Positions 45,890 to 57,480 of a DNA stretch of 64,000 nt are shown here, piece by piece. A program made the position numbers and the translations under genes. The stretch is from Hydrangea macrophylla (lineage: Eukaryota > Streptophyta > Magnoliopsida > Cornales > Hydrangeaceae), in assembly GCA_033977485.1 (NCBI GenBank), contig CM066988.1, positions 53,009,649 through 53,073,648 of the forward strand, in the 5' to 3' direction. The notes under the pieces are model-generated. The model did no database searches. It saw nothing but the letters and a program-made list of their open reading frames with translations, and was not told the DNA's origin. How positions within the stretch are numbered: the first letter of the stretch is position 1; the number at the start of each line of letters is the position of its first letter.

Positions 45890-46636
45890 AAAAAAGTAAG
45901 CTCCATTTTCCAACACGCTACTCTGAAATATAAAGATCCAGGTACGCCTACGATTTCATGTGTCATAGGTGACACTATTATTCATCAGGCTCTCCTTGAC
46001 TTTGGAGCTAGTGTTAACCTCTTACCTTACCACGTCTACAAACAACTAGGACTAGGTGAACTTAAACCTACGGCCGCTATTATACAATTAACGGATCGTT
46101 CTATTAAAATACCTAGAGGAATCGTCGAGGATGTCTTAGTTAAAGTTGATAAATACTATTATCCTATTGACTTCATAATCCTTGACACTAAACAGGTGCT
46201 AGATGCTAGGAAACACACTCCGGTCATCTTAGGTCGTCCATTCTTAGCGACTGCTAATGCTCGTGTTAACTATAGGACGGGGGTAATGAAAGTGTCATTT
46301 GGGAACATGAACTTGAAATTGAACGTTTATAATGCTATGGATCAACCTCCTAAAGACGACGATTACCTATGTGAGGCGGAATGTGAGGTAAGACGGAATA
46401 TTGAGCCTAACAGAGAACTGAATATGGGTGAGGAAAATAATATAATTCGTAATGAGCGGATGAATTTAAATAATCTGGACCCTAATGATGAATTCACTCG
46501 GAAGGTAAGAAATAGATTTGAACATAATAAGGATGATCCGTCAAATGAATTAATCCAAAGCGACATTATTTCAGCTTACCACCGAGCTCTTCCTGATATC
46601 CTTAGGGGTACACAGTCCGATTTACGGCTTTCTTGA
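45890..46636 (+). pseudogene. Element C protease
   Basis: After a shift near 45890 the frame reads YKDPGTPTISCVIGD, then LLDFGASVNLLPY (catalytic Asp, with Phe where Leu is common), VDKYYYPIDFIILD and PVILGRPFLATANARVNYR. This is a complete Athila-type retropepsin fold in sequence order. An Asn/Glu/Asp-rich linker follows (RMNLNNLDPNDEFT), and the frame ends at 46636 after YHRALPDILRGTQ. RT would normally begin shortly after this point but does not. Confidence 0.88.
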
Positions 46637-46848
46637 ATCTTAAGCTAGAATGGTCTAGCTAAAGACGTAAAAGATAGCGCTTCTTGGGAGGCAACCCAAG
46701 CTTTAATTCGTCGGTTTCTATTCTTTTTGAGTATTTTTGGGGTCATTTTGAGTCTGTTTTTGAGTTTTCTGGACAGGTTTGGGGGTCGGAGTAAATTTAT
46801 TTTGAACTTATATAAATTTTTATAAAGAAAAAGAGAAAAGACCAAAGT

Positions 46849-47115
46849 CGCGCACACGACCCGCTCGCGCGACACTCCGCTCGCGCGAGATTCCCCCTTA
46901 GGCAAAATTTTTTTTTTCAACTTTTTACATATATGAGCTTCTGTTACATCTCGCACCTAGATTCGCACGCGCAAGGGGTTCGCTCACGCGGCTCGTTCGC
47001 GTGATTCTGGCACTTAGAAATTTTTCTAAAAAAAATTTATAACAAGCTTTTGCTTAACCTCGCGGAGGGATTCACGCGAGCGAGGGTCGCTCGCACGGTC
47101 TGCTCGCGCGAGGTG
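46849..47115. repeat. CpG-rich motif clusters in element C 3' region
   Basis: Three clusters (about 46849-46893, 46955-47005, 47060-47114) of GCTCGCGCGA/TCGCGCGAG-like units, matching the cluster in the LTR. They are separated by T-rich text. Confidence 0.75.
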
Positions 47116-49296
47116 GGGATTTCTCAATTTTTCTCTTTGTTCTTTTACCTTCTGTTTCCCACACCTGTCTAGTTGTTTTTCTTTTCTGGTAGTTTTTTAC
47201 GATCGAGTTTGTCTTTGTTTAGATAGTTTTGTTTCTATGTGTTTCATTACATTCTTTTAATTCTAGTTTAGTTTTTATTGATTAATAAAAAAAAAAAAGA
47301 ACATATGTATTATATTTTAGCCTTTATTTGTTTGTTTAATTTTCTTTTGTTAAGTATTAACAGGTGAAATAGTGCTCCATTTGGAGTAATTGAACTTTGA
47401 TTCCATATTATTGTACGTTCACCTGGTTTGTGTTTGCTGAGATTGAGGTATTATCGTTCCTTCTTTACGTACTCTTCTTTCTTTCGTTTTATTGTTTCAT
47501 TGGGGACAATGAAAGGTTTAGGTTTGGGGGTATGCACACGTATGCATATTATACTGCAATTTTTCCAAATTTTTCAAAATTTTTTGATACTTGTGCTTAA
47601 ATAAACGATGATTACCGATATTTTTGCAATATAAATTTGATACTTCTTGTTATAGTACTTGGATTGTTATAGAATGATGAACATGAGAATATGTGATTAA
47701 ACATTTGCTAAAGTCATGATGTAACGTTTTAAGTTATGTATTATTCTAATCCTAGTTTTATATCATAGTTTTGCACATAAACTTATGCACTGCACGTAGT
47801 CGCTTGAATACATGTTTGATGTGAACTATAATATGATTCGGATTTCTAGATAACACATGGTGGAGACTAAACCCAGTGAGCTTTTGAGCCTATCTTTTGT
47901 TTTTAGAGGGTTATATACATTTTGTGTTTGTCGAATTTCACTTGAAATAGCGCATTAACTCGTTGTTTAGTCTCATTATTCTTGTTTTGGTTGATAGTCA
48001 AGTAAAATATTTGCTCCATGCTAAATAATCTTCCTTCGTAAACGTTGAAGAACCATATAACCATAGGACATGATTTTAGGCCTTCTTTGTTTGCTACTGA
48101 CCAATAAATGATAAATTTCCTTAGTTCTCCCTTTGAGCCATTAAAATGCCATTTTTCCTTAATTACCATTATCCTGTTTTTGCTCCAATTTGGCCAACTT
48201 GGAGTTTACCCCTGAAAGATTGATCAACTTTTAGTGGTGTTAAGGTGATGTGTGATTGAGAAGAAGAAGAAAATAAGATGATGTTTGGGGTGGTTGCCTT
48301 CTTATTTATTGATAATTCGTTTCAAAAGCAACGAGGAGGAAAAGAATAAAGAAAAAAAGAGCAATGAAGAAAAAAAATGCTGAGGTTAAAAAAAATAGAA
48401 AGAAAAGAAAAAAAAAAAAAGAGGAAAGAAATTGAAAAATATGCGAAAAGAAGGGAATGAAAAGATGAAGTTGGTAGAAAAGACGAATGAAAGAAATCGA
48501 ACATACCTTACAATGCCATTCTAAAACTACCTAACAAATCATTTCTATCCTTTTCATTGCCTGAGCCACATTACAACCGTTGAAAAGTCCTATTTGATCC
48601 TAGAAACATGGTTTGGATATATAAATGATGGGAAGGGGATTAAAATATGGTAATGACTAATTTTTCTTGATTGTTGGCATCCTATCCATGATTAAAACAT
48701 GCGTCTTTTTCGAGTCATATGTGAGCGTTTCATATCTTAAAAATGTAATACCTTTGCTCACATATACTAGAGAGATTACACATGTTTCTGAGTGTTTTAT
48801 TTTAGAGTGTAATTAACATTGTGAGATTCGTAGTCGAAGCATAGTTAGATGGTTATCCGAATTATATTTCAAGTTCATGACAAGCGCGTGTTCATTTGAC
48901 TAGCATATCACACACGTGCAATTGTATGAGGAACTCTATTGATTTATACGATGCATGTGCTTGGGATTGTTTTTCATGATAGGTAGACGTTTGATTCCGT
49001 TTCTTCTTGTTCGTTATTCTATTTCAAATTATTGTTCTATGATAAGGAGTATTGATTGTTTTGTTTTTCGTTTGAATAAAACTTTTTAAATTTATAAGTT
49101 AATAAAGATGGTTGTAGGTGACTTGTTGACGAGAACCCTCACGAGACTTCACTCGTCCGACTAGGGACACCTAGAGGTTTAAAAGGCTTGTTGCATATGC
49201 TAAATGCAATCGTGATCCATGCGAAAATGGATTAGTATTTGTAGTAATAGTTTTATTTTTCTGTTCTTTTTGCTCGAGGACTAGCAAAGAGTAGGT

Positions 49297-49305
49297 TTGG
49301 GGGTG
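49297..49305 (+). other. Element C polypurine tract
   Basis: TTGGGGGTG ends directly at the 3' LTR start. The same CTAGCAA-AG-TTGGGGG arrangement is seen inverted at the element B LTR. Confidence 0.7.
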
Positions 49306-50765
49306 TGATCGGCGACGAATAGTTGCCGTTTATAGTCTTATAAATACCCTTTGTTAGCCCATTTCATGTAGTTATTAGTTATTTTTTTTAATAAGTATTC
49401 TAAATTTTGTAGGATTTGGAGCTTTAACTTAAAAATGCACATAAATCCAATGATTAGTGGCTTTGGAAGTCATTCTGGACTCAAATAGTGATTTTGGTGA
49501 AAGCTGAATGCGGTAGCAACCTCAGAAAATTGCATTTTTGACAAGGAATACTTTGGATTTGAGAAATTTCTCCAGAGATATAAAATGAAGATCTTCGAGT
49601 TACGGACGCGTGGCCGCAAACGGCGAGTCAATCCGAGTCCGAGCAAAAAGTTATCGCAACTCTACGAAAGTCGCGCAGTGCAGCGAAAAGGACCTCGCGC
49701 GAGCGACCTCTGAAAAAACCAAAAATGCGTATTTTGTTAAATTAAAGTGCCCCGCGAAGGTGGTTTGTGCATATGACGTCCAAAAACGTAAATATAGTAG
49801 TTTTAGTACGATTTGACTTAGGAAAGCTTCCTAAATCCTTCCAAACTCTATATAAATCCTATTCTAAATCAATTTTGTGGTTACACATCATTACACAACA
49901 TTAGATACATCCATATACAACAAAAATTTCAGCCATTGAAGGGGGAAAAGCAAGGAGAAGAAGAAGAAGACCAAGGATTCCCATGGCCTCCTCCATCAAC
50001 CTCTTGCCAATCTTCAATTCTATGGCCGCTTAAACCTAGATCTAGGGTTTCAATGAAACCCTAGCCAAGTAATAGGGAGTATTTTATGCTTTTCTTTTAG
50101 ATTTATTATGTATGGATGATGATTACATGTTTAGAGGATTTTAATAATAAAATCGAACTTCTATGAATTAAATCATTGCTTTCAAAATCTATTCTTGTCT
50201 TAGATCTATTTTGAATGTGATGTGCTCAATGATCTATATTTGCTGTGCTTGTATGGATTATTTACATGTAATGGTACTTAATTGAATTGTGCTATCAAGT
50301 ATTCGAATAATCCATGCCTAGGTTAGACGGATTATGCCACAACCCTAGTTTAGTGTGGAACAATTCGTGCTAACCGAAGATGGATTATGTTGGTGCTTGA
50401 ACCATAGTTATCTTCTTGACGGAGGAATTGGGCTTGTAGCTACAATTCCCCACTATCATTCAACTTAATAAGCTAATTGAATGCATAAATACCCTTATTA
50501 TGAAGCTAGTGGTGGATTTGTAATCCTAGGTTCCCTTTAAATATCTTTAAAACAACTTTAATTACTTTCAGAGTTTAAATTTATTTTTTTGTTCTTAGTT
50601 TAATTAAATTCAAAATAAAAATCCGTTTTCATAATTAATTAGATTTAGGTTTTAAAATTAAAGTGCTTTAGTAATTCAATCTGTGTAGGTTCGACCTTAC
50701 TTTCACTACTACAAATCTTTAGAAAAGTAAAGTACACTTTTTATATCTTGATTCTGACAAGATCA
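49306..50765 (+). mobile_element. Element C 3' LTR
   Basis: 1460 bp, TGATCGGCG to GACAAGATCA, followed by GCCTG. Confidence 0.95.
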
Positions 50766-50770
50766 GCCTG

Positions 50771-52068
50771 CTAGGCACCAAACTGAATTGGCCCCGACTC
50801 CTGACAAGCAACGGCTCACCTCGAACGCATCACCGAGAAGGTGGTCCCTCTCAGGGTTATCCCCCCTCTTACCCCTTCCGACAGAGCTGATGTTGGTGAT
50901 CCTGCCCCAGAACAAGTGATCATCTCCTCGAGCAGCAAGGATCAATTTGGTGATGATACCCTCACCACCTAGGAAGAAGAGGACCAAACAGCCCCGTCTG
51001 TGGAGGGAACTCAGAGTGAAGCTGACCCACCTGCCGCTCCAGAATCGGCCTTCGACCGTGTGGAAGAAATGGATGTGGCCGATGTCTTTACCTCCACTAC
51101 TGCAGACCCTCTAGCTCCTGGTGGCGAAGGTAGTGTTCTAGCTAAGACCTCGGCCTTCGTAGAGATCGATCAAACTAGTGCAGGTAGGAATGCTGGAATT
51201 TCCACAGATGAAACCATTGTGGTCCCTCTTGCCTCAGACTAGTCACTCCTCCAGCCATCTACATCTCAACCAAGTGATGAGGCTGCTATGAGACAAGAGA
51301 TCTCGCATTCATTATCTGCTCATGCCCAGGTAATATATTTTTAAACTCGGGCACGTGTCCTTTGCTTATCTCGAGTATCAATTTTGACCCCATTTTTTTA
51401 TTCTGAACTTTTCAATAGGCCATCCTGTTGGGTCCAGAGCCATTTATTCCCTTCGACGACCTCGGGTCATTTGACTTGGGATCCCTTGAGCCTACTCCAG
51501 TCTTGTCCTCCAGCTTACAGCAATCCAGGGATCTCCTCCTTAGACTTACTTCCCTCGGGCTGAGTGATCTCCCACCTGCCCAAGAGATCGACGCTGCCTT
51601 AAATGCACTTATGGTCGATCAATCTCTATCAGACGAGCAACTTTTCCTACTACGGGAGATGCAAGAAAGACTCCCGAGCTGCCGTCTTTTAGACCAATCG
51701 GCCTCCGTTGTTCAAACTGATGCCGAAACTCATCTTGGAGCTCGGCAGAAAGCAGTGCAGTTTCTCCATGCCGCCAAGGTCAAATATGAGGCTGGGAAAG
51801 CTTCTCGAGCTAAAGTGATTGCTCAAGACGCCTGGCTACAAAATCGCATCGCCACACTCAAAGCTCAACTGGCACAATGCGAGGCCGAGGTCGTTATCAA
51901 CGATGTAGCCTTGGTAAAAATTAACGGAGTCCTAGCTCAGCTTGGCGGGGACGCTCAGAAGTGTAGTGAGGAACTTCAGGTCAGCCTTCCCATCTCTCGT
52001 TCTTGGTCTTTAAGCTCGATAAAGCTAAACAGAATAAGGCCGCACCAGCAAAAACCTGGGAGGATCTG
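50771..52068 (+). pseudogene. Antisense PMD gene of Tat-2, second part
   Basis: Continues the exon split by element C. An acidic/Ser-rich segment follows (DPAPEQVIISSSSKD, EADPPAAPESAFDRVEEMD) with a TAG at about 50971 and another at 51241. A clear intron lies at 51330-51418 (GTAATA to CAATAG). The last exon reads AILLGPEPFIPFDDLG and is then largely helical: LSDEQLFLLREMQERL, GARQKAVQFLHAAKVKYEAG, LKAQLAQCEAEVVI. It probably forms a coiled coil. The reading frame ends in the 51980-52068 region, about 140 bp from the end of pol on the other strand. Confidence 0.78.
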
Positions 52069-52208
52069 AAGACCAAGCTTCGGAGTGTTGGGTCGGCCTA
52101 GAGGCCGACGTCTATCTTGTATACTTGTAAATATATTCCTTTTGTACTCGACCACTTGTAAGTAAGATGTGCCTAGCCATTTTTAATATAATGAATATTT
52201 TGATCATT

Positions 52209-53783
52209 CTAGCTCAGGCACATATTCAAATGGTTCATACTCTAACCCCGGATTCGGTCTGTATTCCAAATCAATAGTTTCCCACAAAGTAGGATAATAA
52301 GACTTCAAGTACTGACCGTTTATTAATCTTGGATGAATACCTCCATCCATATCGCGCAGCTTGTATGCTCTACCCTTCTTGACTTAATGGACGATGAAAG
52401 GACCTTCCCAGCTGACTAACCATTTACCGTACCGGTTGTCCTTGTCTCCGATAGGCAAGACGGCTTTCCACACCAAGTCTTTTATGCAGAAAGACTTCTC
52501 TTTCACCCTCTTATTGTAAGCTCTGGCAGCCCGTTGCTTTTGTACCTTTAATGAGTCCAAGGCCATGAGCCTCGTTTCATCAAGCCCTCCTAACTTAGCT
52601 ATCATAACCTCTGTGTATCCAACAGGCTCTAGCTGATTCTATAAAGCCCTTCTTGCCGATCGAACAGTGACCTCCATAGGTAATATAGCGTCGTGGTTGT
52701 AAGTTAGTATGAACGGTATGACTCCGGTACTTGACCTTTTAGATGTCCGATAGGCCCATAGCGCTTCGGACAGCAGCTTATCCCACTCTCTAGGATTCTC
52801 ATCGATCATCTTCTCAATGATCCCCTTGAGGATCTTGTTAGTTGACTCGGCCTATCCGTTAGCCTGAGCATAGTATGAAGTGGAGTTAAGGATCTTAATT
52901 CCCCTGCTCTATGTAAAGTCCATTATCTCTGTGCCTGTAAACATGGACCCCTGGTCAGCCATTATGGTTTCTGGAAGGCCGAAATGATGAATTACGTGCT
53001 CTTCGATCAATTTGATCACCGTTGCCTGTGTCACCATCCTAAACGGTATGGCTTCGTCCCACTTAGTAAAGTAGTCCATAGCTACTATTATAAAGTAATG
53101 CTGGCCAAAGGAAGGTGGAAAAACCTTGCCAATTAGATCCATAGCCCATCCTCTAAACGGCCATGGTTTGATTATTGGTTGGAGTTCCTTAGCTGGCGCA
53201 TGCTAGATCGGCCCGTGCTTCTGGCAAGCTTGGCACCCCTTTGCATAGCTGATACAATCTTTCAGCATACCAGGCCAATAATAATTATACCTCCTCAGAA
53301 GCTACTTCATCTTTGTACCTGCCTGATGGGCTCCACAGATCCCTTCATGTACCTCGGCCATAATTTGCATGGCCTGCTTCTTGCCTAAGCACTTCAAGAA
53401 CACATCAACACTAATGGGCTTTTTGAATAATTCTCCATCGAGCACCACGAATCGAACTGCGAATAGTCTGACTTTTTGGTCTATCCTAACATTTGGGTGA
53501 TTTAGGTATTTGATGATAGGGGTTCTCCAATCATCATCATCCATCAAGACCGAATTAGTTGTAGCGTACCAGCCCCTCTTTGCCACCGACGGCAGTGATC
53601 AGACTTGTACCGTGATGGCTTGATCTTCTACGAATTTTCCAGCAGATGAGGCTGATCCTGTCTTTACTAGCTTATTGACTTCAGTATTTGTTGATCTAGG
53701 GATGTAACTCACACTTGTATCATCAAATGCCTCCATGAGCTGAGTAGCCATAGAGTGAAACGGGCAGAGTTCCCAACTTTTTA
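52209..53783 (-). pseudogene. Tat-2 integrase
   Basis: Minus-strand order: linker RFVVLDGELFKKPISV, His pair in VHEGICGAH, YAKGCQACQKHG (Cys pair), core Asp in VAMDYFTKW, Asp in MADQGSMFTG, then YYAQANG, a stop, AESTN with the catalytic Glu. The C-terminal domain is RAARYNKRVKEKSF-like, LVWKAVLPIGDKD and WLVSWEGPF. Four or more stops interrupt it (for example at about 53301, 52906 and 52630). It matches Tat-1 integrase piece by piece. Confidence 0.88.
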
Positions 53784-54635
53784 TCAGAATTCACCTGATA
53801 TCTGTCCGATCACCAGCCCTAAGTCTCCCTTTATATGTTTAGACGATGCCCCCATTTCAAGGAGTATCTCTAGTCTGATAATAAGCGCTTCATATTCGGC
53901 CTGATTGTTTATACACTTGAAATCGAGCCAAAACGACATTTTTGTCTTCTTATACTTGGGTGATACAATGACCACACCTTCCCCTGCACCTTCTACGTTT
54001 TTGGAACCATCAAAGATCAACGTCCATGGGATCAAGGATGTATTTAGTACTTTGGGTGTTGGTGGCAACTCTCCCAGATTAGTAGGATCTGGGTGGTCGG
54101 CCAGAAAATTGGCTATGGCCTGACCTTTGATCGATTGCTGTGATCGGTATTGGATGGCGAATTCCATCAAGGCCAAGGTCCATTTTCCAATTTGGCCTCT
54201 CATAATTAGTCTTGACAACATATATTTTATCACAATAGTTTGACATATAATGTAAGTGGAAACGGGGAGCATGTATGTTCTTAATTTCTGAGATAAAAAA
54301 TACAATGCCAAGCATAGCTTCTCAATCGGCGCATAGCGCTGCTTGATTGGAGTCAAAATTCTACTCAAATAATAAACGGCCTACTCATTCCCTTGCTCAT
54401 TATCTTGTACTAACATACTTCTTATTGAGCAATCGGAGGCCGAAATATACAATTTGAGATACCTACCCTTTTTGGGTGGCATTATCACTAGAGAGGTTGA
54501 CAAATATTGCTTAATTCCTTCAAAGGCCTATTGATGGCTATCTTCCCACTTGAATTCCTCATCGGTCTTCAGTAGTGGGGCCCATACTTGAGTCTTCGCC
54601 ATACAGTTAGATATAAATCTTCTCAGGAAATTGAT
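53784..54635 (-). pseudogene. Tat-2 first RNase H and second RNase H
   Basis: 54635-54370 carries the start of the RT-linked RNase H with two stops. From 54368 an open frame of 194 residues begins SRILTPIKQRYAPIEKL, passes the connection (WTLALMEFAIQY, ANFLADHPDPTN) and enters the archaeal-type RNase H with Asp in LIFDGSKN, Glu in NQAEYEAL and Asp in KGDLGLV. It ends at a stop (GEF) before the fourth acidic residue. This is the dual RNase H arrangement of the Tat lineage. Confidence 0.87.
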
Positions 54636-55468
54636 CTACCCGAGTAGCCTCTGAAGCTCCTTTTTGTTGGTTGGGGGCTTTGCTGCTAGGATAACCCGAG
54701 CCTTGTTTTTGCCTATCTCTATCCCCCTCTGATGTACTAGGAAACCTAAGAAGTTTATTACTAAGACGCTGAATGCACATTTGAGAGGATTCATTTTAAG
54801 TTTGTAAGCCCATATCCTTTCAAATGCCTTTTCTAAGTTCCTCAAATGATCAGCGTTATCACCTGACTTTACCACCACATCATCAATGTAAACTTCCATG
54901 AAACATCCAATCATGTCATAAAAGATTGAATTCATTGCCCGTTGATAGGTGGCTCTAGTGTTTTTCAGACCAAAAGGCATTACTACCCATTCAAAGGTTC
55001 CAATTGCCCCCGGGCACCGAAAAGCTATCTTGGGGACGTCTTCTTCGGCAATGTAAATTTGGTTATACCCTGAGTGCCCATGCATGAAGGACAAAATTTT
55101 ATGTTTTGCGGCCGAATCATTCAGCTGGTCAGCTATAGGCATGGGATACTCATCTTTAGGGGTAGCCAGGTTTAAGTTTCTGAAATCAATACATACTCTA
55201 AGCTTTCCATTCTTCTTTACTACTGGGACTACATTTAAACCCATTCTACATTCCTGGTGGTCCGAATGAAGCCAGCCCCCAGAAGTCTCTCAATTTCTTC
55301 CTTCACCTTTAACGTAACTTCAAGTAACATACGCTGGGAAAGCTGTTTGAACGGCCTGAACCCCGATTTAATTAGCAATCGATGTTCCACCAATTCTCTG
55401 AATAGTCCGGGCATCTCATTGTAATCCCAACCAAAGCAATCTTTGTACTTGTGTAAGAGAGCAATCAT
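54636..55468 (-). pseudogene. Tat-2 reverse transcriptase
   Basis: Begins HKYKDCFGWDYNEMPG and VEHRLLIKSGFRPF. A frameshift near 55240 leads to PVVKKNGKLRVCIDFRNLN. The palm shows FMHGHSGYNQI, where the usual FMDGYSGYNQI carries the first catalytic Asp, so this copy has His there. WVVMPFGLKNTRATYQR and VYIDDVVVKS (YIDD intact) follow, then FLGFLVHQRG. The missing Asp alone would inactivate it. Confidence 0.9.
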
Positions 55469-55792
55469 CTCGGCCTGAAACTGTGGCTCAAGCGCCTGAC
55501 TTACATATATAGGCTTATGCTCTCCTTCTTCACCCAGGTTAACCTCTAAGAGTGGATCTTATACGTCGACCTTTAAATCATCGAGCTTTGCTGTGGCCGT
55601 TTCCAGTTCATCCATTTGGATCTCTTCCTCTCTCGGCATTTCTTCTTCATAGATACAATCGGCCAGGTTAACCACTCCAACAATTGGGCCAATTTCCAAT
55701 CTTCTATCGGCCAGGTATGTACACCATCTGGCCATGCTAGCCTTTAGGGCCAGCTGTCTCTCACTCTTAATCGGTTGTGGATTCATCAACAT

Positions 55793-56490
55793 CTTCTAGC
55801 TCATTAATCACTATCGGCCTTTATTCTTCTGTTCGACTGAGATTGTGGTAACCAAACTTCAGGTCTGGTAGAATTCCTTTACGGAATATGGCTGCATTTG
55901 GTCTACCCAACTTGCCACATCCTAACAACTTGATGGGTTGGATATCGTACTCTTATAACACTGCATCAGCCGTTTGCACCCGTGCTACAACCGGCTTTGT
56001 ATCGGCCCCTACAACTTCCACTTCATCGTCTCTCCAAAAAATTAGCAACTAATGGAGGGTATGCAGTAGTTAGGATGTATCCAATCTCGGCCTAACAATG
56101 CGTTGTAAGCGGCCGATGTTTCAATGATGAAAAATGCTATCATGACTATTTTAGTTCCAATGGTTAGCTCCAGAGGTAAGATACCCCTTGTCCTGGATGG
56201 TGTACCTGTGAAGCTTTGAAAATTCATCTCGATCGGAATCAACTCCGACTCGGACTTTTGAAGAACCCTTAGCATTATTTGGGGCATGATGTTGATGGTA
56301 GATCCCCCATCAACCAATATTCTGTTTATAGGGATTCCTTCAATGTGTTCCTTTACGTACAGTGGCTTCAAGTGCTGAGATATTTGATAAGTAGATTTTT
56401 CAAAAACCACTTGACCGGTCCAGCTGGCCTTAGTCCTTTTTCAGTTTAGAACCCTTTCGGCCTCAAGATAGTAATCTTAGGCCGATCGGT
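55793..56490 (-). pseudogene. Tat-2 protease region
   Basis: The 122-residue frame 56410-56042 reads HIEGIPINRILVDGGSTINI, with the catalytic Asp in DGGS (Gly where most retropepsins have Thr or Ser). ILPLELTIGTKIVMIAFF follows, then AYNALLGRDWIH. The DGG variant occurs in related plant elements. Stops follow toward RT. Confidence 0.85.
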
Positions 56491-57480
56491 TTATACATCG
56501 ATAGCATCCACGTTTTTACTCGTGGCCTCTACCACGTTGGGTTTGATGGTTTTTCCACCATTCCAAAAAAAACCTTCTATCATGGCCAACTCTTTGGTCT
56601 GGCCTTCTATTACATCTCCTTCCATGGTCGTTGGCTGATCTGGCTTAGCCATGAAAGACATGGGAAGAGTAAACACCATGTTTGAAGATAGATTCTTTGG
56701 GATAGTTCCGAATTGAATCGGTGATTCATCTTCATAATCATCAATCTCCTCATCTATTAGATTGTTCTCTGGCTTACACTCTTCTTTTAGCTTTTCTTGC
56801 TCGAAGATTCTCTTCAAGCGTTCTGTGGCATGCCTTACCCCTTTACCCGCTTTCTTATCAAACTCGGGCTCTTCTTCTTCTTCTGCCAATAGCTGTTCAT
56901 CGGCCTTAGGGAAGTAAGGTTTATGGAACCTGGGAGGATTATATGCCTGATCCTCCTAGTACTGCCATTCCCTCTCTGTCTGTCTAGCCCTCTGGAACCT
57001 CCTCTTTTAAGACTTGCTATATTGAGGCGCCACTGGGAATTTAGGGTGTTCAGCCCTATACCACCTTCCTTCATTCACCCTTGGTGTTAGTATCATCCTT
57101 AAGCGGATGTCTGATGTTGTAGCCTTATTTGATGCGGTCATCCTTGGTCGCGACCGATGTCGCTTGTCCCCCATATGGCTTAAACCCACCATGCCGCTTG
57201 CTGGTGGCGGCATTGGTTTATTATGTTTCCATTCAGGCTTAGTCTGCCTTTGCTGAGACAGCGAAAGCCTTTCGTGCACAGACCTTCTCAGACTATGCTC
57301 ATTTGCTCTTGGCCGCTTGCTTGGGCTAAAGGCTTCCTTCTTGATATCGACCTTGTATCTGGGGCAGAGGCCCTGTTCTATAATATCGAGTTGATGTCGC
57401 AGATCGGCAATCAGACTGTCAGTGGTTGACCGGGGCGTTTCAACATCAGCCTTCTGTTCTGCTTCCTTTCACTTCTGGTA
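56491..57480 (-). pseudogene. Tat-2 gag-protease linker
   Basis: Minus-strand frames are basic at 57279-57000 (RHRSRPRMTASNKA) and then acidic (MAEEEEEPEFDKKAGKG, DEEIDDYEDESP) at 56889-56491. They are low in recognisable domains and colinear with the spacer between zinc knuckle and protease in Tat elements. Several frameshifts. Confidence 0.6.

Larger units (their letters stand above)
46637..49305 (+). other. Element C 3' noncoding region
   Basis: No gene supported in 2.7 kb. It opens with GCGCTTCTTGGGAGGCAACC (46677), a block normally found after integrase in Athila-like elements. CpG-rich CTCGCGCGAG-type clusters follow (46849-47115), then GGGGACAATGAAAGGTTTAG with TTTGGGGGT (47497-47529), a purine-rich A/G stretch (48330-48480), and the block shared with element B (about 49130-49300). 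It ends in the polypurine tract. Confidence 0.8.
42105..50765 (+). mobile_element. Element C: gag-protease-only Athila-like LTR element, TSD GCCTG
   Basis: LTRs at 42105-43576 and 49306-50765 (TGATCGG to AGATCA), flanked by GCCTG at 42100-42104 and 50766-50770. A tRNA-Asp-type primer site lies at 43582-43599. The interior codes for gag and protease (44078-46636). It then passes straight into a noncoding 3' region with the GGGAGGCAACCCAAG block, and no RT, RNase H or integrase is found. It is inserted in an exon of the Tat-2 PMD gene. It resembles terminal-repeat retrotransposons with a GAG domain (TR-GAG), here also with a protease. Confidence 0.93.
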
